From Acetobacter estunensis (GTDB lineage Bacteria; Pseudomonadota; Alphaproteobacteria; Acetobacterales; Acetobacteraceae), in assembly GCF_019083805.1 (NCBI RefSeq), contig NZ_JAHRDV010000016.1, forward strand, positions 1-64,000: a stretch of 64,000 nucleotides of DNA, given 5' to 3'. Under the pieces are notes generated by a model, which made no database searches, had not been told where the DNA came from, and saw only the letters and a program-made list of their open reading frames with translations. Positions 36,061 to 45,434 of this stretch are shown here, piece after piece. The position numbers and the translations under genes are program-made. Within the stretch, counting starts at the first letter, position 1; every line of letters starts with the position of its first letter.

Positions 36061-39000
36061 ACCCGTGCCGCCGGGAGGCGTGAACCTCTCCGCATGGGCG
36101 CTCCGTCACCGCGCACTCGTGCTGTTCTTCATGATTATCGCAGGTGTTGCGGGCATCCTATCCTATTTCCAGCTTGGCCGGAATGAGGATCCGCCCTTCA
36201 CGGTCAAGACGATGGTGGTGCAGGCACTTCTGCCCGGCGCTTCGGTGGAGGAAACCACCCACCAGCTAACGGAACGCATTGAAAAGAAGCTGCAGGAAAC
36301 GCCAGACCTCGACTACATCAAAAGCTACACACTGGCAGGCAAAACCACGATTTTCGTCAACCTGCTGTCAGGTGCGCCCAAAGCAGAAGTGCCCGACATC
36401 TGGTATCAGGTGCGCAAGAAGATCGGTGACGCCAAAATCGAACTGCCACCCGGCACAGTCGGTCCCTTCTTCGACGATGAGTTCGGAGATACCTACGGCA
36501 TCATCTACGCCTTCACGGCGGATGGTTTCACGCACCGGGAACTGCGCGATTATGTCGAGACCGTGCGCGATGAACTGCTGCACGTCCCCGATGTCGCCAA
36601 GGTCAACACGCTGGGCGCGCAGGACGAGGAAATCCACGTCGATTTCTCCACCCACCGGCTGGCACGGATGGGGATCAATGGCGCGGCCATCGCGGCCGCC
36701 ATCGCCACGCAGAACGCCATCGTCCCCTCGGGTGCCATCGACACAGGACGTGAGCGCATCGTGGTGCAGCCCACCGGTTCGTTCGGCTCCCTGAACGACA
36801 TCGCCAACGTCACGGTCTATGCAGGCAACCGCAAGGTGCGGCTGGGCGACATCGCCACCATCACCCGCTCTTATTCCGATCCACCGCAGACCATGTTCCG
36901 CGTGAACGGCCATGACGCCATCGCACTGGCGCTCTCCATGCGCACCGGCGGCAACGTGCTGCAACTGGAAAAGAACATCACAGCCAAGATGACGGAGCTT
37001 CATGCCCGCATGCCCATCGGCATCGAATCCCATCTCGTGGCCAATCAGCCAAAGGTGGTGAAAGACGCCGTCGGTGACTTCACCGAAGCCCTGTTCGAAG
37101 CCATTGCCATCGTGCTGGGCGTGAGCTTCCTCAGCCTTGGCGCCCGTGCGGGAACAGTGGTGGCGTTCTGCATCCCCTTCGTACTGGCTATTGTGTTTGT
37201 GTACATGAAGATCATGGGCATCGACCTTCAGCGCGTCTCGCTCGGCGCGCTGATCATCGCACTCGGCCTGCTGGTGGACGATGCTATGATTACGGTCGAA
37301 AGCATGGTGAGCAAACTGGAGGAAGGCTGGCCTCTCACGAAGGCCGCCACTTTTGCCTATACCTCCACTGCCTTTCCCATGCTGACCGGCACGCTGGTCA
37401 CGGTCGCGGGTTTCGTGCCTGTCGGTTTCGCCCACAGTGTCGCAGGCGAATACACCTTCTCGCTTTTTGCCGTCGTGGCATTGGCGCTGGTGATTTCGTG
37501 GTTCGTGGCGGTTCTGGTCGCGCCGCTGATCGGCGTTGCCCTCCTCAAAGCTAAAAAGGGAGCAGGCTCCAAGGGAGAACCGCCGCAGACTCGTTTGCGG
37601 GCCACCTTCGAGCGTGTGCTGCTGGCCACCATGCGCCGTCCGAAAATGACGGTATTCGTCAGCCTTGGTGCTCTCATTGTGGCCCTTCTGGCAGCACCGC
37701 TGGTGCCACAGCAGTTCTTCCCGGCCTCCGACCGCCCCGAACTTCTGGTCAACCTGTCTCTCCGACAGGGATCGTCCATCAAGGCCACGAGCGACGTGTC
37801 GCGTCGTCTGGACGCGATGCTCCGCAACGATCCCGACATCGACCACTGGAGTTCTTATGTCGGACAGGGCGCTGTCCGCTTCTATCTCTCGCTCGATGAG
37901 CAACTGCCCAACGACTTCTTCACCCAGACCGTGATCGTCGCGAAAAGCGCCAAAGCCCGTGAGAACCTGCGCAAGCGATTGAACGACCGGCTGGCGCGTG
38001 AAATGCCCGATGTCGTGCACGGCCTGTTCCCGCTGGAACTCGGGCCGCCGGTAGGCTGGCCTGTGCAATATCGCATCACCGGACGCGACCCGGACAAGGT
38101 GTGGCGCTATGCCCATCAGGTCGCGCAGATCATGGGTGCGGACAGCGATCTGCTCCGCATCAATTTCGACTGGGGCGATCCGGCGCGCAAACTGCGCATC
38201 GACGTGCGGCAGGAAGAAGCGCGACGGCTTGGCCTCTCCTCCGCCGCCATTGCGCAGGCCATCAACGCGACCGTGACGGGCGAGACGGTCACGCAGGTGC
38301 GCGACAGCATCTACCTCGTCAACGTCGTGTTGCGCGCCAACGCCGATGAACGGCAGTCTATCGACACTCTCCGCACACTCGACATCCGCCTGCCCAACGA
38401 CATGACGGTGCCACTGAACACTGTCGCGACCGTCTCCTATGCGGAGGAATATCCGCTGATCTGGCGGCGCGACCGACTGCCGACCATGACGATTCAGGCA
38501 CAGATGAGGGATGGCGTGCAGGCCAACACCATCGTTGCCGCACTGGCTCCCCAGATCAGTCGCTTCAACGCCACGCTCCCTCCCGGCTATCATGTAGTGG
38601 CGGGCGGCACAGTGGAAGAAGCCAACAAATCGCAGAAATCGGTGGTTGCGGTCATGCCGGTCATGGTGCTGATCATGCTGTCCGTGCTGATGATCCAGCT
38701 TCAGAACTTCAAGCGCCTGGCCCTGGTGATCAGTGTCGCCCCGTTCGGCCTGATCGGCGTGGTGAGCGGCCTTCTGCTCACGGATCACCCAATGGGCTTC
38801 ATCGCCATGCTCGGACTGGTGGCTCTGGTGGGGATGATCATACGCAACTCGGTCATTCTGGTGCATCAGATCGAAATCGAACTGGAAGCCGGCAAAAACG
38901 AATGGGACGCCGTGGCGGACGCCGCCATGATCCGTTTCCGTCCCATCATGCTCACGGCCGTCGCTGCCATCCTTGGCATGCTGCCCATCGCATCGAGCGT

Positions 39001-39151
39001 CTTCTGGGGCCCGATGGCGGATGTCATCATGGGCGGTCTCGCCGTGGCCACCTTGCTGACACTGATCTTCCTGCCGTCGCTCTATGTCCTGTGGTTCCGT
39101 GTGCAGGAGCCAAAGAAGCAGGAACCGACCGGCATGGAGGCCACGCCATGA
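36047..39151 (+). CDS. RND multidrug efflux permease
   Basis: 1034 residues. I use the ATG at 36047, which has GAGG upstream and overlaps the adaptor gene; the frame opens at 36017. TM1 is in ALVLFFMIIAGVAGILSYF, followed by LGRNEDPPFTVKTMVV, a signature of a subgroup distinct from AcrB and Mdt pumps. TM4 has GLLVDDAMITVESM (D411, D412). In TM10 the usual Lys is replaced: the segment reads GMIIRNSVILV, with Arg at or next to that position, as in other members of this subgroup. The substrate is unknown. It overlaps the outer membrane factor gene at ATGA. Confidence 0.92.
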   Translation: MSDLEPVPPGGVNLSAWALRHRALVLFFMIIAGVAGILSYFQLGRNEDPPFTVKTMVVQALLPGASVEETTHQLTERIEKKLQETPDLDYIKSYTLAGKTTIFVNLLSGAPKAEVPDIWYQVRKKIGDAKIELPPGTVGPFFDDEFGDTYGIIYAFTADGFTHRELRDYVETVRDELLHVPDVAKVNTLGAQDEEIHVDFSTHRLARMGINGAAIAAAIATQNAIVPSGAIDTGRERIVVQPTGSFGSLNDIANVTVYAGNRKVRLGDIATITRSYSDPPQTMFRVNGHDAIALALSMRTGGNVLQLEKNITAKMTELHARMPIGIESHLVANQPKVVKDAVGDFTEALFEAIAIVLGVSFLSLGARAGTVVAFCIPFVLAIVFVYMKIMGIDLQRVSLGALIIALGLLVDDAMITVESMVSKLEEGWPLTKAATFAYTSTAFPMLTGTLVTVAGFVPVGFAHSVAGEYTFSLFAVVALALVISWFVAVLVAPLIGVALLKAKKGAGSKGEPPQTRLRATFERVLLATMRRPKMTVFVSLGALIVALLAAPLVPQQFFPASDRPELLVNLSLRQGSSIKATSDVSRRLDAMLRNDPDIDHWSSYVGQGAVRFYLSLDEQLPNDFFTQTVIVAKSAKARENLRKRLNDRLAREMPDVVHGLFPLELGPPVGWPVQYRITGRDPDKVWRYAHQVAQIMGADSDLLRINFDWGDPARKLRIDVRQEEARRLGLSSAAIAQAINATVTGETVTQVRDSIYLVNVVLRANADERQSIDTLRTLDIRLPNDMTVPLNTVATVSYAEEYPLIWRRDRLPTMTIQAQMRDGVQANTIVAALAPQISRFNATLPPGYHVVAGGTVEEANKSQKSVVAVMPVMVLIMLSVLMIQLQNFKRLALVISVAPFGLIGVVSGLLLTDHPMGFIAMLGLVALVGMIIRNSVILVHQIEIELEAGKNEWDAVADAAMIRFRPIMLTAVAAILGMLPIASSVFWGPMADVIMGGLAVATLLTLIFLPSLYVLWFRVQEPKKQEPTGMEATP

Positions 39152-40590
39152 GGAAAAGGCTGCTCGCCCTTCTGCCGCTGGCTCTCGCTGGATGCTCTTG
39201 GCTTTCCCCCACCTACAAGCGGCCGACGCCCTCTCTGCCACAGACATGGAGCACCGCCACGACTGCGGCTCCTGCCGATGATATAGACTGGTGGCGCTCC
39301 TATGAGGATCCAGTTCTCGATCAACTTGTTGAAGACGCCCTGCGCAGCAGCGATGACCTTGCACTGGCGAAAAACCATCTCCAGCAGGCCCGCGCGGAGT
39401 ATGACTACGCCTTCGCCAGCCAGCTTCCCATGATCTCGGGCGTGGGCGCGGATGCGTTCGGCCGTTTTCACATGAACGACAATCTCCCCATTCCCCATAA
39501 GACCAGCAATCTGGGGTTTGTAGGCGGCATGCTGACTTATGAACTGGACCTGTGGGGCAAGAACGCAAGCGCGAGCGATGCCGCAAAAGCTGGCGTGCAA
39601 GCCGGCGTTTACGCACAGGCGGCGGCGCGGATCATGGTGGAAGCCACCACGACACGCCTCTATTTCAGTATCCGTGCGCTGGACGCGGAAGTCGCCATTC
39701 TACAAGACGAAGTGAACACCCAGACGCAGCTTCTGGCGCTGGTGCAGAAACAGTACGAAGTGGGGGCGGTCGATGCACTGACCCTCAACACCGTCAATCA
39801 ACAGCTCGATACGGCACAGGCCGCCCTACCCGCCGCGCAGGATCAGCGGAGCAAGGCTGAAAGCGCACTGGCCGTGCTGATCGGACGCTCCCCGCAGGAT
39901 ATCATCGGGCAGGATCTTCCACGCGGGCGGGATATTCTCGCAATTACGGTTCCCTCTCCCACCCCGCCGCAATTACCCGCCACGCTCATTGAGCGTCGCC
40001 CCGACATTGCCATGCGCGAACAGGGGCTGATCGCCAGCAACTACGCCATCGGCTATGCCCGCGCGGCCTATTTCCCCACCATTTCGCTGGCCAGTCTGGC
40101 GGGCGTGAACAATGTGGACATCGATAATCTCTACCGCGCCACCACCCGCTCATGGACACTGGCAGCCGCCATGGCCACGCCTCTGCTCGACTTTGGACGC
40201 ACCCGCAGCGGCGTGAAACTGGCCAAGACCCAAAAGGAAGAGCAGGCCATCCTCTATCAGCAGAGCATCCGCACCGCTTTTCGCGAAGTGCGCGATGCGC
40301 TGAACGAGGAACGCACCAGCGCTACCCGCGACGAGGCGGACGCAAAGCGCGTGGCCTCGTCACAGGAGAATCTGAACCTGACGGAACTCCGTCTCAAGGA
40401 AGGCTTTGCCAGTCAGATCGACGTGCTGGCGGCGCAGGCCACGTTGCAACAAACGGAACTGGCGCGGGTGTCTGCCCGTCTCGCGTGGCTCGATGCCTCA
40501 CTCGACATGTACAGAGCCATCGGCGGCGGCTTTTCCATGGACCGTGAGACGGACGCGAAAAAGATCGCTCCATCCTTCCACATTCATTGA
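39148..40590 (+). CDS. Outer membrane factor lipoprotein (NodT family), second efflux system
   Basis: 480 residues starting at the ATG inside the pump's stop (ATGA). The lipobox LALAGC is followed by SWLSPTYKRPTP, the typical mature N-terminus. Two outer-membrane-efflux repeats are present, with YELDLWGKNASASDAA in the first and LIERRPDIAMREQGL at the join. It forms the exit duct for the adjacent RND pump. It is the last gene of the tetR-adaptor-pump-channel operon, with about 95 bases to the next gene. Confidence 0.92.
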   Translation: MRKRLLALLPLALAGCSWLSPTYKRPTPSLPQTWSTATTAAPADDIDWWRSYEDPVLDQLVEDALRSSDDLALAKNHLQQARAEYDYAFASQLPMISGVGADAFGRFHMNDNLPIPHKTSNLGFVGGMLTYELDLWGKNASASDAAKAGVQAGVYAQAAARIMVEATTTRLYFSIRALDAEVAILQDEVNTQTQLLALVQKQYEVGAVDALTLNTVNQQLDTAQAALPAAQDQRSKAESALAVLIGRSPQDIIGQDLPRGRDILAITVPSPTPPQLPATLIERRPDIAMREQGLIASNYAIGYARAAYFPTISLASLAGVNNVDIDNLYRATTRSWTLAAAMATPLLDFGRTRSGVKLAKTQKEEQAILYQQSIRTAFREVRDALNEERTSATRDEADAKRVASSQENLNLTELRLKEGFASQIDVLAAQATLQQTELARVSARLAWLDASLDMYRAIGGGFSMDRETDAKKIAPSFHIH

Positions 40591-40685
40591 TCAACGCCTT
40601 CACGCACATGCCATGCGCCACGCGCCTATCTGCGAGGGAGCAGTCACGATAAGGTGCGGTCCGGTTCAACAACCGGAGACGTGAA

Positions 40686-41072
40686 ATGATGTTCACGCAC
40701 ATTGTCGTTGGCAGCAACGACATCGCTCGTTCCAAGAAATTCTATGACGCCATCTTTGCCGCCATGGACATTCCCCCTTCGGAAATTCACGAAAACGGCC
40801 GCTTGGTCTACGCCAAGCACGGCGTGCGTTTTGTCGTCACCAAGCCCATCAACGGCAAACCCGCCACAGGCGCCAATGGCGGCACGATCGGCTTTGCCGC
40901 CGAAACGCCCGCCATGGCGGATGCGTGGTACAAGGCCGGCAAGGAAAACGGTGGCGAAGCCATCGAAAACCCGCCGGGCGTGCGCCACACGGGCATCGGT
41001 TCGCTCTATCTGGCGTATCTGCGTGATCCCGATGGCAACAAGCTGTGTATCGGCTGCAAGGTTCCAGAATAA
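40686..41072 (+). CDS. VOC-family (glyoxalase-like) protein
   Basis: 128 residues, a single glyoxalase/bleomycin-resistance-type domain with two beta-alpha-beta-beta-beta modules. The opening is MFTHIVVGSNDIARSKKFYDAIF and the closing LRDPDGNKLCIGCKV, with the typical DPDGN turn. Metal ligands are likely His in FTHIV and a Glu or Asp in the second half. Members include lyases and dioxygenases, so the activity is not assignable. GGAG is placed well before the ATG, and a strong terminator follows at 41101. Confidence 0.88.
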   Translation: MMFTHIVVGSNDIARSKKFYDAIFAAMDIPPSEIHENGRLVYAKHGVRFVVTKPINGKPATGANGGTIGFAAETPAMADAWYKAGKENGGEAIENPPGVRHTGIGSLYLAYLRDPDGNKLCIGCKVPE

Positions 41073-41100
41073 AACGGCGCTGCACGTACGGTCTGTGAAG

Positions 41101-41131
41101 CGGGGACGGTCCATAGGGCCGTCCCCGTTTT
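41101..41131 (+). terminator. Rho-independent terminator after the VOC gene
   Basis: CGGGGACGG/CCGTCCCCG, a 9-bp stem, followed by TTTTAA. It ends just before an in-frame ATG at 41133, which argues against that ATG as the start of the next gene. Confidence 0.88.
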
Positions 41132-41225
41132 AATGTCATCCGGAGAACGGAGTGCCTCTTTCCTCGCGTTGGGATATAGTCAACTCACGACAGGCGACGG
41201 ACACGAGGAAGCGGAGGAACCGGCG

Positions 41226-41894
41226 GTGCGGCGCAGACGAACAATGCGCGAAGAGGAACGCGAACTCTGGGCGCATTTCGTCCGAGGGATAAAACCGCTC
41301 GGCCGACCGGGAGACGTGCCGCTTGTGCCGCCCACAGCCTCAACACCCCGTCCCGATGACACCGTACGCCGCAACGCCGAAGGTCCAGTCAATGGACCGG
41401 TTGTCCCAGAACCCTCTCGCGCTCCTCCGCGCGAACGTGTCGTCATTCCCCGTTCCGGCGTATTCACCTTCCTGACTCAAGGAGAAATGGCCGTCGCCGC
41501 ACATCTGCGCGGGCGCGCGCTAAAGAAAACCAAGCACGCCGACACCTTCATCGGCACACCTCAGGCCGGGTTGGACAGCGGAAGCTGGAAGCGACTTCAC
41601 AAAGGCCACACGCCTGTCGAAGGACGCCTCGACCTGCATGGCATGACCGCACAGGCGGCTTTTCTGCGTCTGCATGAATTCCTGATCGGCGCGCACCGAA
41701 ACGGACTGCGCTGCGTGGAAATCGTGACGGGCCTCGGCTCCGGGCCGGAGGGTGGTGTGCTCCGCCGGGAACTGCCGTTCTGGCTGGGGCGCGACGATCT
41801 GCGCCGCCTCATACTGGCCGCGACCCACAGCCATGAGAATAACCGGGGCGCGGTCCGTGTTCTTCTACGGCGCAGGAACGCATCGCGTCGGTGA
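41226..41894 (+). CDS. Smr/MutS2-domain protein
   Basis: About 222 residues from the GTG at 41226, which has GGAGGA seven bases upstream. Earlier in-frame ATG 41133 sits in the terminator region. The N-terminal part (EEERELWAHFVRGIKPL) is the usual opening of stand-alone alphaproteobacterial Smr proteins, followed by a Pro/Arg-rich linker. The C-terminal Smr domain has GRLDLHGMTAQAAFLRLHEFL and VEIVTGLGSGPEGGVLRRELPFWL. The Smr fold is a nicking or RNA-cutting domain in some proteins, and the role of this small class is unsettled. The stop overlaps the start region of the next gene. Confidence 0.85.
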   Translation: MRRRRTMREEERELWAHFVRGIKPLGRPGDVPLVPPTASTPRPDDTVRRNAEGPVNGPVVPEPSRAPPRERVVIPRSGVFTFLTQGEMAVAAHLRGRALKKTKHADTFIGTPQAGLDSGSWKRLHKGHTPVEGRLDLHGMTAQAAFLRLHEFLIGAHRNGLRCVEIVTGLGSGPEGGVLRRELPFWLGRDDLRRLILAATHSHENNRGAVRVLLRRRNASRR

Positions 41895-42952
41895 TGGAGT
41901 CCTCCGAGGTCATCGTCGCCCGTCACGCATGGATGTCTCTCATCCATCGACGTCTTGGCTTGCTGGCTGGACTGACTGCAGCACTGTGCGGATGTTTCCT
42001 TGCCGATCTTTCCATAGGACCAGTGCCTCTTTCCTTGTCCTCCCTGTTTCACGCCCTGCTGCACGGAGATGACGGAAGTGCTGCCGCCACGGTGGTGTGG
42101 CACCTGAGACTACCCTTCGCCGTCATGGCGATCCTGACCGGTTTTGCGCTCGGGCTGGCAGGGGCGGAAATGCAGACCATCCTCGACAACCCGCTGGCCA
42201 GCCCCTTCACGCTCGGCCTGTCCGCCGCCGCCGCTTTTGGTGCGTCCCTCGCCATCGTCATGGGCTGGCACCTGCCCTTCGGTGCCGCATGGGGAGGTGA
42301 AGGCATCGTGGCCGTCAACGCCTTCATTTTTGCCATCGGCTCGGCTCTGCTGCTTGACCTCGTCGCGCGATGGCGGGGAGGAGCGCGTGGAACCGTTGTG
42401 CTGTTTGGCATTGCCCTTGTCTTCACGTTTCAGGCGCTGGTGGCACTGGTACAGTTCGTTGCGTCCGAAGATGCACTGCAAGATATCGTGTTCTGGACGA
42501 TGGGAAGCATGACCCGCGCGAACTGGTCCAAGATCGCCGTTCTGGGGGGCGCCTGCCTGCTGGTGGCGCCGTGGTCGTTACGATCTGCGTGGTCCCTGAC
42601 AGCACTGCGCATGGGAGAGGATCGCGCGGCCAGTCTTGGGGTCAACGTCCCGGCTGTGCGGCTCGCATCCCTGATGCGAATCAGCATTCTTGCCGCCCTT
42701 GCCGTCGCGTTTTCCGGCACGATCGGATTTGTCGGATTGGTGGCGCCTCACATTGCACGCCGCCTGCTGGGCGAGGATCATCGGTTTTACCTCTCCGGCA
42801 GCGCTGTCGTGGGATGTCTCATCATGTCCTGCGCATCCCTTGCCGCGCGCAGTCTGCTGCCGGGAGAAGTGTTGCCAGTCGGGATCGTGACGGCTCTGGT
42901 GGGCATCCCCTTTTTCCTCGCCACCGTTCTGCGGGACAGCCGCACCTCATGA
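41894..42952 (+). CDS. FecCD-type ABC transporter permease (iron-siderophore/cobalamin class)
   Basis: About 352 residues; a GTG at 41891 and this ATG are both possible. Multiple membrane helices include the family blocks LRLPFAVMAILTGFALGLAGAEMQTILDNPLASPFTLGLSAAAAFGA (seen over residues 65-115) and SGTIGFVGLVAPHIARRLLGEDHR near the C-terminus, the coupling-helix segment that contacts the ATPase. It would import an iron chelate, haem or cobalamin. It overlaps the Smr gene at its start and the ATPase gene at its stop. No substrate-binding protein or TonB receptor is nearby. Confidence 0.9.
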   Translation: MESSEVIVARHAWMSLIHRRLGLLAGLTAALCGCFLADLSIGPVPLSLSSLFHALLHGDDGSAAATVVWHLRLPFAVMAILTGFALGLAGAEMQTILDNPLASPFTLGLSAAAAFGASLAIVMGWHLPFGAAWGGEGIVAVNAFIFAIGSALLLDLVARWRGGARGTVVLFGIALVFTFQALVALVQFVASEDALQDIVFWTMGSMTRANWSKIAVLGGACLLVAPWSLRSAWSLTALRMGEDRAASLGVNVPAVRLASLMRISILAALAVAFSGTIGFVGLVAPHIARRLLGEDHRFYLSGSAVVGCLIMSCASLAARSLLPGEVLPVGIVTALVGIPFFLATVLRDSRTS

Positions 42953-43719
42953 GCGGACTTGTCGCTGGGCCATTGAACGTGCGCATCGGACGCCGCCCAA
43001 TCCTTCATGACGTAACGCTCGGTCCTCTTGCACGCGGAACAGTGACAGCCTTGCTCGGCCCGAACGGCAGTGGCAAATCCACGCTCCTGCGGGCATTGGC
43101 GGGGTTGCTGCCCGCGCACGGTCCAATCACACTGAACGGACAGGCGCTGTCTTCCCTCTCCCGCCCCGCGCATGCACGTCTGTGCGCGTATATGCCACAA
43201 GCTCTGCCCCCACCTATCCGCATGCAGGTCATGGAATCCGTGCTCGTCTGTCTTCGCGTGCAAGGCGACTCGCTGCATGATGAGGCGTTCTCGCAGGCCA
43301 TGGAGACATTATCCCGTCTCGGCATTGCGAACATGGCGCTGCGTTTCATGGACGAACTCTCAGGCGGGCAGCGGCAGCTTGTGGGTCTGGCACAGGCTCT
43401 CGTGCGTTCACCGGATCTGCTGCTTCTGGATGAACCTCTCAGCGCGCTGGACCTCCGGCATCAGTTCACAGTGATGGATCTGCTGCGCCGCGAGACGAAA
43501 AGGCGCCGTATGGTGAGTGTCATTGTCCTGCACGATCTGAGCATGGCCCTGCGCCACACCGACGCGGCCACGCTGCTTGCAAAAGGACGTGTTCTGGCCT
43601 CAGGCCCCGTGCGCGAGGTCGTGACACCCGCCATTCTGGCACAAGCCTATGGCGTGCAGGCACGGGTGGAAGACGATGCGAGCGGCATGCCCATGGTGTG
43701 CGTGGATGGCGTCGTCTGA
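42949..43719 (+). CDS. ABC transporter ATP-binding protein (FecE/BtuD-like)
   Basis: 256 residues from the ATG at 42949, which overlaps the permease stop (ATGA). A longer open frame upstream is out of frame with the permease and discarded. Walker A is LLGPNGSGKSTLLRAL (about 35-50), the Q-loop MPQAL, the signature LSGGQRQLVGLAQALV, Walker B LLLLDEPLSALD and the switch His VLHDLSMALR. It powers the adjacent FecCD-type permease. A hairpin (ACCGGTGC/GCACCGGT, 43811-43833) lies after the gene but has no T-run. Confidence 0.93.
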   Translation: MSGLVAGPLNVRIGRRPILHDVTLGPLARGTVTALLGPNGSGKSTLLRALAGLLPAHGPITLNGQALSSLSRPAHARLCAYMPQALPPPIRMQVMESVLVCLRVQGDSLHDEAFSQAMETLSRLGIANMALRFMDELSGGQRQLVGLAQALVRSPDLLLLDEPLSALDLRHQFTVMDLLRRETKRRRMVSVIVLHDLSMALRHTDAATLLAKGRVLASGPVREVVTPAILAQAYGVQARVEDDASGMPMVCVDGVV

Positions 43720-43928
43720 AGAAGCGGCGGACTGGCTCTGTGCCTTGTGGGTTGCAGCCCTGCGTGAAACCTCACGGCATTTCCTGTGTTGGAGACAGTG
43801 ATTGGGAGTGACCGGTGCATATCGGGCACCGGTGAGACTTATGTACCTCATGTCTTCATGCAGGCGGTTTTTCTCCCATTGGCACTCTGACGCCACCCTC
43901 ACTGACACTCCACCAAGGAGACTGCTTC

Positions 43929-45377
43929 ATGACAGCATCCACCCGCCACGATCTGTTCATCAATGGCGAATGGAAGAAGCCTGACAGCGGCAAATGGATC
44001 GAAATCCGCAGCCCGGCCACGGGCGAAAAGCTCGGTGAAGCCGCGCGTGGTGATAAGGAAGATGTCGACGCCGCCGTGGCTGCCGCAAAGAAAGCTTTTC
44101 CCGCATGGCGTGACACACCAGCCTCCAAACGGGCCGACGCTCTTTATCGCCTGCGTGATCTTGTCGCACGGGACAAAGAAAAACTCGCAACGATCATCAC
44201 ATCCGAAATGGGCAAGCCGCTGAAGGAAGCCCGTGAGGAAGTGGATTTTGCTATCGGCCTTCTGCGCTTTGCCACCGAAAACACACGTCGTCTTCAGGGC
44301 GAGATCATTCCCGGTGAACGCCCGAACGAAAAGATCCTCATTGATCGTGTGCCACACGGTGTGATCGGTGCCATCGCCGCATGGAACTTCCCGCTCGCCC
44401 TGTGCGCCCGCAAGATTGCGCCCGCCATTGCGGCTGGCAACACCATCGTCCTCAAGCCGCACGAACTCACGCCGCTTTCCGGCCTCGCACTCGCAAAACT
44501 GGTGGCAGAGGCCGAAATTCCTGCAGGTGTAGTCAACATCGTAACGGGCGATGGACCGGAAGTGGGCGTCCCCCTGGTCACGCATCCGGATACGAAGCTC
44601 ATCACCATGACGGGCTCGACACCTGCTGGGAAAAAGATCATGGCCGCCGCAGCCGAGCATCTGAAGGAAGTGCGGCTGGAACTTGGTGGCAAAGCGCCCT
44701 TCATCGTCATGGAAGACGCCGATCTGGACAAGGCAGTGGAAGCCGCTGTCGTGGCGCGTTTTGGCAATGCCGGGCAGGTCTGCACGAGCAACGAGCGGAC
44801 CTATGTGCATGAAGCAATCTATGACAGCTTTGCCGAAAAGCTTCGTTCGCGCATCAACGCCCTGAAGGTGGGCGATCCTATGGACCCATCCACCGACATG
44901 GGCCCGAAGGTGAGCGAGGATGAGCTGAAAAAGGTCGATGACATCGTCAAGAAAGCAGCGTCACAAGGCGCCAAGATTGAAATCGGCGGTCAGCGGCTTA
45001 CGGGCGGTCTGTATAACAAGGGCAGTTTCTACGCCCCTACCCTCATCACAGGCGTCACGCATGAGATGGACATCGCTCGCAACGAAGTCTTCGGCCCTGT
45101 GCTTTCGCTTCTGAAAGTGCGTGACTTCGATGAAGCTCTGGAACGCGCCAACGACTGCCGTTACGGGCTGTCGGCCTATCTGTTCACCAAAGATCTCGCC
45201 CGCATCCTGCGGATGACAAAGGAACTGAACTTCGGTGAGGTTTATGTGAACCGAGAGGGCGGCGAAGAACCCCAGGGCTTCCATCACGGCTACGGCGATA
45301 GCGGCCTCGGTGGCGAGGACGGCCAGCATGGATTGGAAGCCTATGTGGACACCAAGACGATCTATCTGAACGCCTGA
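43929..45377 (+). CDS. aldA: Aldehyde dehydrogenase, lactaldehyde/glycolaldehyde type
   Basis: 482 residues, the normal ALDH length. The catalytic Cys is C285 in GNAGQVCTSNER and the general base Glu is E251 in RLELGGKAP; the NAD-binding helix start is TMTGSTPAGKKI and the oxyanion Asn lies in AAWNFPLAL. The C-terminus (FGEVYVNREGGEEPQGFHHGYGDSGLGG, seen over about 435-462) resembles AldA more than succinate-semialdehyde dehydrogenases. It would oxidise hydroxyaldehydes to the acids with NAD. The gene stands alone, with CAAGGAG upstream of the ATG, and converges on a LysR gene across a strong terminator. Confidence 0.85.
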   Translation: MTASTRHDLFINGEWKKPDSGKWIEIRSPATGEKLGEAARGDKEDVDAAVAAAKKAFPAWRDTPASKRADALYRLRDLVARDKEKLATIITSEMGKPLKEAREEVDFAIGLLRFATENTRRLQGEIIPGERPNEKILIDRVPHGVIGAIAAWNFPLALCARKIAPAIAAGNTIVLKPHELTPLSGLALAKLVAEAEIPAGVVNIVTGDGPEVGVPLVTHPDTKLITMTGSTPAGKKIMAAAAEHLKEVRLELGGKAPFIVMEDADLDKAVEAAVVARFGNAGQVCTSNERTYVHEAIYDSFAEKLRSRINALKVGDPMDPSTDMGPKVSEDELKKVDDIVKKAASQGAKIEIGGQRLTGGLYNKGSFYAPTLITGVTHEMDIARNEVFGPVLSLLKVRDFDEALERANDCRYGLSAYLFTKDLARILRMTKELNFGEVYVNREGGEEPQGFHHGYGDSGLGGEDGQHGLEAYVDTKTIYLNA

Positions 45378-45397
45378 TCGTATCGGCTTTCCACAGC

Positions 45398-45431
45398 AAA
45401 AGCCCGGCCCCTTATAGTGGCCGGGCTTTTT
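45398..45431. terminator. Bidirectional rho-independent terminator
   Basis: AAAAGCCCGGCC paired with GGCCGGGCTTTTT, a 12-bp stem with a nine-base loop. T-runs follow on both strands, so it can end both the aldehyde dehydrogenase and the convergent LysR transcript. Confidence 0.92.
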
Positions 45432-45434
45432 CGT

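Noticed and set aside
38902..39147. Longer start for the second outer membrane factor
   Set aside because: The upstream part overlaps the RND pump gene in another frame. The ATG at 39148 gives the expected lipoprotein signal.
36368..39616. A 1082-codon open frame antisense to the RND pump and outer membrane factor
   Set aside because: It is a shadow of GC-rich codon bias. Its translation is His/Asp/Gln/Arg-rich without domains, and the plus strand encodes clear efflux proteins.
41133..41225. Upstream start of the Smr-domain protein
   Set aside because: The ATG lies at the end of a terminator with no ribosome-binding site, whereas the GTG at 41226 has GGAGGA.
42370..42948. Long N-terminal extension of the ABC ATPase
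   Set aside because: It overlaps the FecCD permease in another frame. The ATG at 42949 gives a normal-length ATPase and an ATGA overlap.
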